Below, piece by piece: positions 1 to 7,602 of a stretch of DNA of 11,545 bases (position 1 is the stretch's first letter; each line of letters opens with the position of its first letter). Location of the stretch: contig CAYYJO010000063.1 in NCBI GenBank assembly GCA_964472265.1, forward strand, positions 1 to 11,545, given 5' to 3'. The translations under genes were made by a program, and so were the position numbers. This DNA comes from JAGNLA01 sp964472265 (GTDB taxonomy: Bacteria > Caldisericota > Caldisericia > JAAYUI01). The notes under the pieces were generated by a model. The model searched no databases. It saw nothing but the letters and a program-made list of their open reading frames with translations, and was not told the DNA's origin.

Positions 1-3000
1 GAGAGGTCTAGCAGTTCGGCTGTAAAGTCCATTGAAACCATGCCCATTTCAGCGTCAAGCGGTTCGAGAGTGGCAAAGAACATGTCGGAGGAAGGGAAGA
101 GGATGTCCTGATAACCTCTGGTCTGAACCCTGTCACCTTTTGAAAGCTTTGCAGAAAGGCATTGGGCGACTATCGGTTCAACGTGAACGGTTCTCGTTGC
201 GCCATTGTCCTCAACCATTGTGAGCGTTCCTGTGTCGCAGTAGATTTCATCGACCGTTCCGACGGCGACCCTTGGCATAAGCCTGTCCAGAATGACGGCC
301 TTGAGCATAAGGTGAGTGCTTGAGACATCTCTCATGCCTTTGAAGGTGAGGATCATTCCATCGGCAACCTTGTCGCACGGTTCACCGTCCTGGAAGTTGA
401 CGGTCCAGAATTCCTTGCCGTCTAGCACCAGAACCCTCATGTTCTTGCAGGCCGTGTTGATGATTTTTGCCTTTATAACCTGATAAGGAGTGTCATCAGG
501 TATCTTTTCGAAGGATGCATCGTTTATTATCTGGCGTCTGCTCGAATCACACCTGCCGGTTACCCTGATTGTATCTCCGGTTGTCATCCTGTTGAAGCAG
601 TCGGTGAAATCAGTAAGGTGAATTCTGAAAAGTTTACCTTCAGACTGGATGATGAGAAGGTTGTTGTCGCAGTCGAGGGTGTTGATCATGCCTGTAATGG
701 TTACATCTTCAACCGTTGCCGGCTGCTTTTCTATGGTTGCATCTGCAAGGGTGAGCTGCTGTGTGAGAACCAGGTCACCAGTGACTTTAACGACGTCGCC
801 AGTCTTTAGGCTTTCACAGTCAACGGACTTTTCAAGCCTGACTGTCCACAGTGACCCTGGGATGCCATCACGAGCATTCTCCCTGACCTTGGCGACTCTT
901 GAAGTGCACGAGATTTCAATGATAACGCCAATGATAACCTTCTTGTCGCCAACAAGCCCTGGTCTTGAAATCCTTGCGCCGTTGAAGGTATTCTTCATGT
1001 CTGGCTGGACGATGCCTGAAACCTGAACCCTTTCGCCAATTGTAAGAAGGTCGCACATGCCCTTGTCGCTTGCAAAAACTGTAAAGGAGGAGCCATCGTC
1101 AGCTTTGAATGTGACGCTGTTTTCATCGCAGTTTTTCTCGGTGATGTTACCCCAGAGCATTGCGCTTGTCGACGGTTTTTCACCAGAGGTTGCAAAAATT
1201 GCTGCACCCCTGATCTTCCACCAGCCTGCAGAATCAGACCAGCCTGCAACAAACACATCATCGCCTTCCCTGTACTCCTGGTGGGCAACGATTTCGACCT
1301 GCCAGAGACCACCCTGGAAATCCTTGATGAGTGCTGTGTGGTCGAAGGTCTTCATTATTCTTCCTTCAATTTCAATGGCCATTTCAGGATTTTTTGAAAC
1401 GATAACGTTTGTAGCCCTGAACATGCCGCCATCAAACTGACCTTTTACACTGACATATCTTGTCTGGAGGCCGTTCCCTTCGGTGTAGCCTTCTGGAAGC
1501 CCGACAACCAGCAACCTGCCTGAATTTTCAGCGATTGTGATTGAGTTTTTGGCTGTCTGGACGATTCTTCCGCTCGTCTCGTAAGGGATCAGACCACCGA
1601 TTTTCTGAAGGGTTTCCACCTTGAGGGTGTCAGGCTGGCTTGGGATGAAACGACCGGTGATCTTGGCGCTGTCACCAACAACCAGCTTGCTCGCGATCAT
1701 TTCTGTGTCGTAGCTGATTCTGATGAACTGCCCTTCAAGGGTCTGCATGATGGCGCTCTTGTCTGATGTCGACCTTGCGATGATGCGACCAACAATGGCT
1801 GCGTCAAAACAAACGCTCTGGTTGCCTGTCACGTCGGTGACTTTTGCAAGTCCCGGCATGGCTCCCTGAAGTCTGCCCGATCCTGCCACACACTCGCCGA
1901 CGCCGAAGAAGCCGCAGAAAGAGGTGTGCGGGAGCCTCAGAGATGTCATCTGACCTAATTTTCCTCTGATGAGCAGGTTGTCATTTCCGCACGATACACC
2001 GAAAACAACGCCTGAGAATGAACTTTTCGGTTCTGTCCAGCCTTCTGTCGGAAGCCACTGGACGTCGACAAGTTCGGCCATTCCAAATGTTGGAACGATT
2101 CCAACCGCCATGATCTGGGTGTCTGGCTCAGGAATGGTCTGGCTGTGAAGAATCCAGGCTCTTCCAGAGGTGTCGGTGAGTTTGAATGCCTTGTCCAGTT
2201 TTTCGGTGACCTTCCCTGAAACTGACCATCTTGCAGGCGGAAGTTCAATCCTTGTGACGTGAGCCTTGGACATGGTGAACGTTCTGGCCTGCATTCTGCC
2301 AGAAACACGAACCGATGTGCCCTTGTCGACCTGGGGCATATCAGCCATCTCGACAAACGCTGTCCAGGTGGCGCCGAACTGGCTTTCAAACTTCAGTTGT
2401 TTTGTGGTTTCCGTGTATTCGACGACGGTTCCTTCAACGGAAACCGGCTGGTTCGATGGATTTTTGCACTCAATCCTCTGTATGAGCTTACCAAGGATCT
2501 GGAATGGTTTGGATTTTCCGAGCACGATGCCTGAGATGGCCACGCAGTCGCCGAGAGACAGTCCCGTGAGCTGAGAGACGGCTTCGGTGTAAACCTCATA
2601 GGTTCCGCCTGAGTCAGCGCTTACCTGTACGACTGATCTTGTGGCTTCGATGCCTGTAATGACGCCTGTAAAGCTTCTGCCGATTTCACCGCCGGCACAG
2701 TCGGAAACATCGAGTTTTGCGCCAGTTATGATTGAGAGCGCCTTATCCGTTTTGCCGGTTGCGATGACACAGTCACCGATCCTGACTGATTTCAAAACCG
2801 ACGTGTCTGCCGGTATAACTGCACAGTTGTTGCCGTCGTGTGTGTGGATGAGGATCATCCCATCGACCGGATCAATTGCAAAGATCACGCCGACTGCTGT
2901 CTGTGTGGCAAACGAGTCAGCCGGTGACTGGACAACTTCTGTGCCGATCTCTGCCCTTGGGCCAAAACCGGTGTCCCAGACTGTTATCTTCATGGTGAAG

Positions 3001-5345
3001 ACATCGCCTGGTTTTGCGTTTTTCACTGATTCAGGGTCAACGATGACAAGCCTCATGTTGCCGGTCGGCTCTTCAAAACCTGCGATGCCGGTTGTTTTGT
3101 CGTAGGAGTTGAACTTGAGTGTGGCTGAACCTTTTGCAGAGATGCCTCTTGTGACTGGTTCCACATAGGCGCCGTCCATCGTGGTTGCATCGAGCCTGTG
3201 ACCGTTTGCGATCACGGTTGAACCCCTTGAGACACTGTAGGAACCGGTAACTTTTACCATTGTCAGCGATGACAGGTCTACGCCTGAGAAGGAATCCTGG
3301 CTGGTGGAGGTAATAAATATTGCCGACTGCACCCTTTCGTAGTCAGGGCAGTTGATCTTGTTGACGCTGGTTTTTCCGTTTGTGATTTTGACAAACACGC
3401 AGTCGCCGGCGTTGATCGAAGAGCAATCAAATCCTTCCGGAAGCATTGCTTCTTTGACGCCTGTTGCTGTAGAGACAGCGATCTTTTTGCCAACGCAGTC
3501 AATGGCCTCGATTTTTCCTGCAAAACCGGACGAACCGGCACATGGAACGACTGCCACAATCTTTGCTATGAATGTGTCGGTTTCCATTTCGGACATTTGT
3601 CCGATTGCAATAACACAGTCTCCAATGTTTGTTTTCACATCAGTTTTCAGCTTGAGCTGTGAGCCGTCGGTGAGTTCGACTGTTCCATCTTTTACAATCG
3701 TACCTTCAATTGATGAGCCAAGCACGGAACAATTTTGCACGATCATGTAGTTCGAAACATCGCCGTTGAAGCAGATTTCTGCGCACTGACCCGGTGAAAG
3801 CCTTGAGCAGTCGGTTGTTTCCGGAACGCCGAATGTTTTCAGTCCGTCCTTTGTGGCAATTGTCACCGAGTTTTGGGCGCAATCGACCGACTGGATGACG
3901 CCTTCAGCAATCTTTCCGTCACAAACGTTTCTTGGGCAGTCGGTAAGATTGATGGTGTCGGCAATGATCCTGTCGCCATCGATCTCGCCGCAGACTGAAA
4001 CGCACACACCCCTGTAGTACGAAGAGCAGTTGATCTGCGGGCTGATGATGATGTTATAGTAGTTTCCTTCTTCGGTCTTGATCCTGATTGTGAGGTTCTG
4101 GCAGTCGACGCCGACAACCGTACCCTTGATGGTTTTCCCGGTGCAGCCTGACTGGCATTCAACCTTTTCGATGACAGCGCCTAGAATTGTTTCGCCGTCA
4201 AGGATTCCTGTTGCCTTGATGCAGTCGCCGATTGCAAGCGTCTTGCAGTCAAAGTCTGCAGGGAGTTTCACACCTGTCTTTGTCTGGCCGGTTTTGACGA
4301 TTGCCATTCCGGTTTCGCACATCAGGTCGATGATTCTTCCGGTCACAGACCTGCCCATGTTCGGAACAACGACTACCCTTACAGCGTTTATCGTGTCGTC
4401 TTTGATTCTACCCCAGATTTCGAGGGCGGTCAGTTTTGTGAGATTGACTTTGAAGTATGGTGGAAGCGAGAGTGAATAGGACCTTCCGCCTGGAATGGCC
4501 ACAACGAGGGGGTTTTCAAAGGAAACGAATGCTTTGAACCAGAAAGCGCTGTCCTTTGGCGGCTGGATGGTCTGGAGCTTTGTAGCAACCATCGAGTTTC
4601 CGTCCACGGTTGCGAAAACCTTGAGGCATGTTCCACCCTGAATGTCGCATGGAACTCCGTTTGGTAGCGTCAGTGTATAGGAATTGCCATCGATGTCGGC
4701 AACCGCAACCGTTCTTCCGGTACAGGCCGATTGTGCATAAACCGTGTATTCCTTACCGGTCACACATGGAACGATTGAAATTTTTGTGGCGTTGATGGTG
4801 TTTGGGCTGTTAGCGTCGATTGTTCCTTCGATTGTTGCGCATGATCCAACAATTATTTTGGAGCAGTCGAAATTTGACGGAACCTTGACCTGATATGAGA
4901 CGCCCTCGGTTGCAAGGCTGAAGATGCCATCCTTGCAGGTTGTAAGGATTTTCCCGTCAAAAACCTGGGTCGGGCACTGGGAGTATCGGAGTGAGGAAAT
5001 TGTGTCGCCAATTGCGCATCCTGTTACGCATGAGCCTTCGACCGGCGAGAAGCTGACGCTGCCCTTTTTGAAGGTTCTGGTGTTGCCGTATATGTCTTTT
5101 ATTACAAGTGAATCTTTTGACGAAACGACGGTTCCCGAAAAGATGTCGCCTTCGCACTGAGTGCATGGAACGATGAGCAGGTTTCCGGAGAAGTTCTTGC
5201 CATCGACCTTTTCATAGCTTGCAATGGCACAGCTTCCCTTTGTTGGGTTGGTGTTTGCTGTTATTGGCAGCTCCATGTCCGTTGAACCGTCGGAAATGGT
5301 GAACGTGGTTGAGCCAATTTCTTTTATCTCTCCTTCAAAATTTTC
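1..5345 (-). repeat. About 24 tandem degenerate OB-like (DUF5666-like) protein modules
   Basis: From residue 248 to the edge the protein repeats the pattern G-x-(I/V)-x-x-(I/V)-D-C, a beta hairpin, D-G, a strand ending in P or T, (F)-D-C-S, then G-D-C-(V/I)-x-(V/I)-x-G, D-G and a closing (I/A)-x-x-I strand ending in C. The clearest copies begin near residues 583, 655, 729, 795, 857, 1066, 1141, 1646, 1720, 1799, 1873 and 1943. Period is about 65-75 residues. Central copies (about 1219-1640) keep the strands but lose most cysteines, and 920-1055 is the least regular part. The G...GDxVxVxG...A..I layout resembles DUF5666/OB-fold repeats. This is protein-level repetition, since the DNA copies have diverged well beyond near-identity. 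Confidence 0.8.
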
Positions 5346-6086
5346 AGCGCATCCAAGCAGGAAAGTGAGGATGGCGGTTTTTGATGAAGCGATCCAGTCG
5401 ATAGTTCCCCTGCCCAGGGATTCGACAGGGAATCTCAGCGGGACGTAGGTTCTTCCATCAACAACAAACGGTGCAACCTTTGGATTCTTTGCATCGATGA
5501 GCTTTTCAACGCCATCAACTTTGGCAGTCGATTTTCCAAGCCACATCTCGACGGTGTGGCCAAGGGCGTTGACCGTGACCTTGCCTGTTGCCTTTTCAAA
5601 GCCGATTGTTCCCCCCAGTGGTTCGGCCACGTATCTTATGACGAGGTAGGTTTTGCCGTCTTTGAGCATCGGGGCGGCAGACATTTCGGCCTTTTTGCCG
5701 TCCTGAAGAAAGGTCTTTGAGCCGACAGCAAATGAGAGGACTGTTGAACAGGGCATCAAAAGTGTTGGCTTGCCCGTATTTGTCTGGGCTGATGCCTGGG
5801 TGGTCGTGATGTGGTTCAGGTTTGAGTCAAGGGCTTCGATTTCGTAAGTGTTTAAGCCCTGTCCAGGGTTTGTGTCGATCCATGAAATGCCTGCAAATGG
5901 TTTTGGAGAGAGCATCTCCGAGGTTGGTGACACCCTTCTGATCTGGTGCCACGCTCCGCCGGTTCCCTCCCATGTTATGGTTACGGCTTTGCTTGAGCCT
6001 TCAGCTTTTGCGCTTTGCGCCTTGGATGGAAGAGCCATCTGTGTGAGGATGAGGATTGCAGATAAGACAAACGTTAGCTTTTTCAT
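1..6086 (-). CDS. Giant secreted cysteine-rich beta-repeat protein with CuAO-N-like domain (C-terminus beyond window)
   Basis: I read this frame codon by codon from ATG at 6086 to base 1 and found no stop: 2028 codons are visible and the 3' end lies outside the window. Domains in order: Sec signal peptide (residues 1-22, MKK start, hydrophobic core, likely cleavage after SKA); fibronectin-III-like domain (about 34-96, VTITW to YEIEALD); copper amine oxidase N-terminal-like domain (about 112-243); then about 24 degenerate modules from 248 to the edge. More than 50 cysteines are visible, as expected only for an exported protein. The start is supported by AGGGAG six bases upstream and by ATGA overlap with the upstream HAD gene, so the two are probably co-transcribed. 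Function is unknown. The CuAO-N-type domain is a common module of secreted bacterial proteins and does not imply amine oxidase activity; no catalytic domain is visible. A role as a cell-surface or envelope scaffold is inference. Confidence 0.93.
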   Translation of the reverse strand, partial: MKKLTFVLSAILILTQMALPSKAQSAKAEGSSKAVTITWEGTGGAWHQIRRVSPTSEMLSPKPFAGISWIDTNPGQGLNTYEIEALDSNLNHITTTQASAQTNTGKPTLLMPCSTVLSFAVGSKTFLQDGKKAEMSAAPMLKDGKTYLVIRYVAEPLGGTIGFEKATGKVTVNALGHTVEMWLGKSTAKVDGVEKLIDAKNPKVAPFVVDGRTYVPLRFPVESLGRGTIDWIASSKTAILTFLLGCAENFEGEIKEIGSTTFTISDGSTDMELPITANTNPTKGSCAIASYEKVDGKNFSGNLLIVPCTQCEGDIFSGTVVSSKDSLVIKDIYGNTRTFKKGSVSFSPVEGSCVTGCAIGDTISSLRYSQCPTQVFDGKILTTCKDGIFSLATEGVSYQVKVPSNFDCSKIIVGSCATIEGTIDANSPNTINATKISIVPCVTGKEYTVYAQSACTGRTVAVADIDGNSYTLTLPNGVPCDIQGGTCLKVFATVDGNSMVATKLQTIQPPKDSAFWFKAFVSFENPLVVAIPGGRSYSLSLPPYFKVNLTKLTALEIWGRIKDDTINAVRVVVVPNMGRSVTGRIIDLMCETGMAIVKTGQTKTGVKLPADFDCKTLAIGDCIKATGILDGETILGAVIEKVECQSGCTGKTIKGTVVGVDCQNLTIRIKTEEGNYYNIIISPQINCSSYYRGVCVSVCGEIDGDRIIADTINLTDCPRNVCDGKIAEGVIQSVDCAQNSVTIATKDGLKTFGVPETTDCSRLSPGQCAEICFNGDVSNYMIVQNCSVLGSSIEGTIVKDGTVELTDGSQLKLKTDVKTNIGDCVIAIGQMSEMETDTFIAKIVAVVPCAGSSGFAGKIEAIDCVGKKIAVSTATGVKEAMLPEGFDCSSINAGDCVFVKITNGKTSVNKINCPDYERVQSAIFITSTSQDSFSGVDLSSLTMVKVTGSYSVSRGSTVIANGHRLDATTMDGAYVEPVTRGISAKGSATLKFNSYDKTTGIAGFEEPTGNMRLVIVDPESVKNAKPGDVFTMKITVWDTGFGPRAEIGTEVVQSPADSFATQTAVGVIFAIDPVDGMILIHTHDGNNCAVIPADTSVLKSVRIGDCVIATGKTDKALSIITGAKLDVSDCAGGEIGRSFTGVITGIEATRSVVQVSADSGGTYEVYTEAVSQLTGLSLGDCVAISGIVLGKSKPFQILGKLIQRIECKNPSNQPVSVEGTVVEYTETTKQLKFESQFGATWTAFVEMADMPQVDKGTSVRVSGRMQARTFTMSKAHVTRIELPPARWSVSGKVTEKLDKAFKLTDTSGRAWILHSQTIPEPDTQIMAVGIVPTFGMAELVDVQWLPTEGWTEPKSSFSGVVFGVSCGNDNLLIRGKLGQMTSLRLPHTSFCGFFGVGECVAGSGRLQGAMPGLAKVTDVTGNQSVCFDAAIVGRIIARSTSDKSAIMQTLEGQFIRISYDTEMIASKLVVGDSAKITGRFIPSQPDTLKVETLQKIGGLIPYETSGRIVQTAKNSITIAENSGRLLVVGLPEGYTEGNGLQTRYVSVKGQFDGGMFRATNVIVSKNPEMAIEIEGRIMKTFDHTALIKDFQGGLWQVEIVAHQEYREGDDVFVAGWSDSAGWWKIRGAAIFATSGEKPSTSAMLWGNITEKNCDENSVTFKADDGSSFTVFASDKGMCDLLTIGERVQVSGIVQPDMKNTFNGARISRPGLVGDKKVIIGVIIEISCTSRVAKVRENARDGIPGSLWTVRLEKSVDCESLKTGDVVKVTGDLVLTQQLTLADATIEKQPATVEDVTITGMINTLDCDNNLLIIQSEGKLFRIHLTDFTDCFNRMTTGDTIRVTGRCDSSRRQIINDASFEKIPDDTPYQVIKAKIINTACKNMRVLVLDGKEFWTVNFQDGEPCDKVADGMILTFKGMRDVSSTHLMLKAVILDRLMPRVAVGTVDEIYCDTGTLTMVEDNGATRTVHVEPIVAQCLSAKLSKGDRVQTRGYQDILFPSSDMFFATLEPLDAEMGMVSMDFTAELLDL
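5358..5753 (-). other. Copper amine oxidase N-terminal-like domain of the giant protein
   Basis: Residues about 112-243 hold two successive copies of the family signature. The first has APMLKDGKTYLVIRYVAEPLG followed by a GKVTV strand and HTVEMWLG. The second has APFVVDGRTYVPLRFPVESLG followed by a TAILTF strand. This is the pattern 'p.. .dGrtyVPlRfvaEaLG...w' of the copper amine oxidase N-terminal domain family, common in exported proteins of Firmicutes and several deep-branching phyla. No oxidase catalytic domain follows, so the domain probably acts as a beta-rich wall or surface module. Confidence 0.85.
5799..5987 (-). other. Fibronectin-III-like domain of the giant protein
   Basis: Residues about 34-96 read VTITWEGTGGAW, then a hydrophobic/arginine strand (HQIRR), then SWIDTNPGQGLNTYEIEALD. 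This matches the usual FnIII pattern of a leading VxLxW strand, an (I/V)xR strand, a tDt turn and a closing TYxIxAlD strand. FnIII domains serve as spacers or binding modules in secreted bacterial proteins. The call rests on pattern alone. Confidence 0.6.
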
Positions 6087-6718
6087 TCATTGCTCCCTGT
6101 AATCAGTTTTGTATATCTGGATATCTCCTTGAGCTCGGAGATGTAAAGATCGAAGCCATCGCAGGATTCTTTGCCAACCAGGCAGGTTTTGAAACCGAAA
6201 TCCCTTGCGCCTTCAAGGTTTTGCGGGTCGTCATCGAACAGCCAGCAGTCGGATGGGTTGAGGTTCATTTCTGTGCAGACCTTTTCAAAACAATAGCGGT
6301 TCGGCTTGCCCAAAAAGTTGAAATCCTCGATTGTGAAAATCCTGTCAAAGATGCCTTCCAACCCAAGCATATTCAGCACTTTAAGCACATGATCCCTTGG
6401 AGCGTTTGAAAGGATGTTCACCCTCATCCCAAGATGTGTCAAGAGATCCCTTAAAGCCTCGTCCCTTTTGAGATAATCACAGGTGTCGACCTTGTGCACA
6501 AATTCCATGTACTCGAAAGGATCGATGTTTTGGTGCCTCATCAGACCGGCAAGGGTTGTGCCGTATGCCTTGAGATACTGTTGACGAAGCTGCGTCATCT
6601 CCTCAAGCGGTCTGCCAAGTTTTTCCACCATGTAAAGAACCATGCGCTCCCTGATAGCCCCAATTAGCTCGGGGTTCTGGTAAAGCGTCTGGTCGCAGTC
6701 GAGAAAAACGGTTTTCAT
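6083..6718 (-). CDS. HAD-superfamily hydrolase, pyrimidine 5'-nucleotidase-like
   Basis: A 211-residue cytosolic phosphohydrolase. Motif I is D7-C-D9-Q-T11, with D7 the expected nucleophile. Motif II is the serine of ILSN (S104), motif III is K138 in LGKPNRY, and motif IV is FDDDP (acidic residues 162-164). The helical cap lies between motifs I and II (about 15-90), as in subfamily IA. DCDQTLY near the start, YGTTLAGL in the cap, and the overall length fit the SDT1-like pyrimidine 5'-nucleotidase branch; phosphoglycolate phosphatase-like activity is an alternative. I chose ATG 6718 rather than ATG 6736 because motif I follows at once and because the upstream six codons overlap a good -10 box. 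The gene has no Shine-Dalgarno and is probably read from a leaderless mRNA. It overlaps the giant gene by ATGA. The metabolic link between the two is unknown. Confidence 0.88.
   Translation of the reverse strand: MKTVFLDCDQTLYQNPELIGAIRERMVLYMVEKLGRPLEEMTQLRQQYLKAYGTTLAGLMRHQNIDPFEYMEFVHKVDTCDYLKRDEALRDLLTHLGMRVNILSNAPRDHVLKVLNMLGLEGIFDRIFTIEDFNFLGKPNRYCFEKVCTEMNLNPSDCWLFDDDPQNLEGARDFGFKTCLVGKESCDGFDLYISELKEISRYTKLITGSNE
6093..6098 (-). promoter_or_regulatory. Ribosome binding site of the giant gene
   Basis: AGGGAG on the minus strand lies six bases before ATG 6086, inside the 3' end of the HAD gene. It selects 6086 over the nearby out-of-frame ATG at 6090. Together with the ATGA overlap it suggests that ribosomes finishing the HAD gene also load here. 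Confidence 0.7.
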
Positions 6719-6725
6719 TCTTAAT

Positions 6726-6754
6726 AATTTAGGCATGAGTATTTATTTGTTCAA
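6726..6754 (-). promoter_or_regulatory. Promoter for HAD gene and giant gene, probably leaderless
   Basis: On the minus strand TTGAAC (6754-6749) is followed by a 17-base spacer and TAAATT (6731-6726). Exactly seven bases then separate the -10 box from ATG 6718, so initiation at the usual distance would place the transcript start at or next to the ATG. No Shine-Dalgarno lies between. Confidence 0.6.
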
Positions 6755-6756
6755 GA

Positions 6757-6785
6757 TTGACAACCTCACCAGGATAGGCTAATTT
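6757..6785 (+). promoter_or_regulatory. Promoter for the MEMO gene
   Basis: TTGACA (6757-6762) is a perfect -35 consensus. A 17-base spacer leads to TAATTT (6780-6785), a weaker -10 of TANNNT form. The predicted transcript start near 6792 leaves a leader of about 13 bases, just enough for the Shine-Dalgarno. Its -35 box lies two bases from the -35 of the divergent HAD promoter. Confidence 0.6.
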
Positions 6786-6794
6786 TAACCGTGA

Positions 6795-6802
6795 AGAGGT
6801 GA
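6795..6802 (+). promoter_or_regulatory. Ribosome binding site deciding the MEMO start
   Basis: AGAGGTGA lies just before ATG 6805; the AGAGG core ends five bases upstream. An in-frame GTG at 6799 sits inside this site and would have no Shine-Dalgarno of its own, so ATG 6805 is preferred. Confidence 0.65.
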
Positions 6803-6804
6803 AC

Positions 6805-7602
6805 ATGCAAAGGGAACCTTGCGTTGCCGGAAGATTTTATCCGCAGGACGCTTCAGAACTCAAAGCCATGATAGGCTCCTTTGATGATTGGTCGGTACAA
6901 AAGGCACAGGTCAGAGGAATAATTGCTCCACATGCAGGCTATCTGTATTCTGGGAAAGTGGCTGCTGCTGTCTGGTGCAGGATTATTGTCCCGGAAACCA
7001 CAATCGTCATTGGCCCAAACCACACGGGGAAAGGAGCACCTGTTTCAGTCTATCCAAATGGAAGCTGGGCCACGCCCCTGGGTTTGGTGGCAATCGATGA
7101 GAAGATGACCACTGAAATCCTCAGGCACTCCAGAATCGCGGTTCCTGACATCGAAGCACACAGTCTGGAGCACTCAATCGAGGTTCAGCTCCCGTTCATC
7201 CAGACTGCCAATCCATCATCAAAGCTGGTCGCGATCGCCATGGGCGACTACAGTGAAACGGCAATCCTTGATTTGGCCAATTCAATCGCAGGCGTTGCCA
7301 ACCCTGAGACAACCCTTGTTGTTGCCTCATCGGATTTCTCCCACTACGAACCGGAATACACGGCAAAAGCCCGAGACAAGATAGCCATCGAGGAGATAAA
7401 GAAACTTGACTGGCACAGTCTTTACGACGTTGTGACCCAAAAAGAGATTTCAATGTGTGGGCTTGGACCCATCTGTGTCGCCATCGAATGTGCAAAACGA
7501 TGGGATGCTCAGGCAGGAAAACTGCTTGCATACAGCAATTCAGGGGTGATGAGCCACGACTACTCCAATGTCGTCACCTACGCAGCGATGGCTTTCAAAT
7601 GA
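6805..7602 (+). CDS. MEMO-family protein (AmmeMemoRadiSam system protein B)
   Basis: A 265-residue protein, the normal family length, matching MEMO from end to end. Visible landmarks: REPCVAGRFYP at the start, IIAPHAGYLYSG (H43), IGPNHTGKG (H73), WATPLG, AHSLEHSIEVQLPF (H119, H123), VVASSDFSHYEP (H180), and SMCGLGPI (C218). H43, H73 and C218 correspond by motif to the metal-binding histidines and cysteine of human MEMO1. The fold is related to extradiol dioxygenases. In many bacteria this family occurs with AMMECR1-like and radical SAM proteins, but neither partner is in this window. The biochemical role in bacteria is unsettled. The gene is led by its own promoter and Shine-Dalgarno, and its stop overlaps the start of the next gene as ATGA, so it is probably co-translated with a secreted repeat protein. 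It has no signal peptide and is therefore cytosolic. Confidence 0.95.
   Translation: MQREPCVAGRFYPQDASELKAMIGSFDDWSVQKAQVRGIIAPHAGYLYSGKVAAAVWCRIIVPETTIVIGPNHTGKGAPVSVYPNGSWATPLGLVAIDEKMTTEILRHSRIAVPDIEAHSLEHSIEVQLPFIQTANPSSKLVAIAMGDYSETAILDLANSIAGVANPETTLVVASSDFSHYEPEYTAKARDKIAIEEIKKLDWHSLYDVVTQKEISMCGLGPICVAIECAKRWDAQAGKLLAYSNSGVMSHDYSNVVTYAAMAFK

Noticed and set aside
1221..1248. Short direct repeat CCAGCCTGCA at 1221-1230 and 1239-1248
   Set aside because: It encodes AGW twice within one module (AGWSDSAGWW) and is too short and isolated to suggest a mobile or regulatory element.
649..1440. Plus-strand open frames of about 125 residues (649-1026 and 1057-1440)
   Set aside because: They lie antisense to the giant gene, whose minus-strand frame is continuous with clear domain repeats. 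The plus-strand translations are low in recognisable motifs and look like by-products of its codon pattern.
1955..2389. Minus-strand frame of 144 residues
   Set aside because: It is an alternative frame inside the giant gene, rich in S, R and P, with no family features.
2641..4479. Plus-strand open frames of 130-155 residues (2641-3105, 3352-3750, 4078-4479)
   Set aside because: All are antisense to the repeat modules; their serine-, threonine- and proline-rich translations mirror the repeat codons (for example GAC/GGC read backwards) and show no domain.
1..5345. CRISPR or DNA-level tandem repeat array
   Set aside because: The repetition is at protein level with strongly diverged DNA copies and an unbroken reading frame; there are no identical spaced repeats.
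5358..5753. Calling the giant protein a copper amine oxidase
   Set aside because: Only the N-terminal-type domain is present. It is widespread in secreted proteins without oxidase activity, and no catalytic domain follows.
6056..6409. Plus-strand frame of 117 residues opposite the HAD gene
   Set aside because: The HAD frame contains all four catalytic motifs on the minus strand, so this is its antisense shadow.
7455..7598. N-terminal extension of the 491-residue protein by 48 codons
   Set aside because: It lies within the MEMO gene, and using it would bury the signal peptide that starts at 7599.
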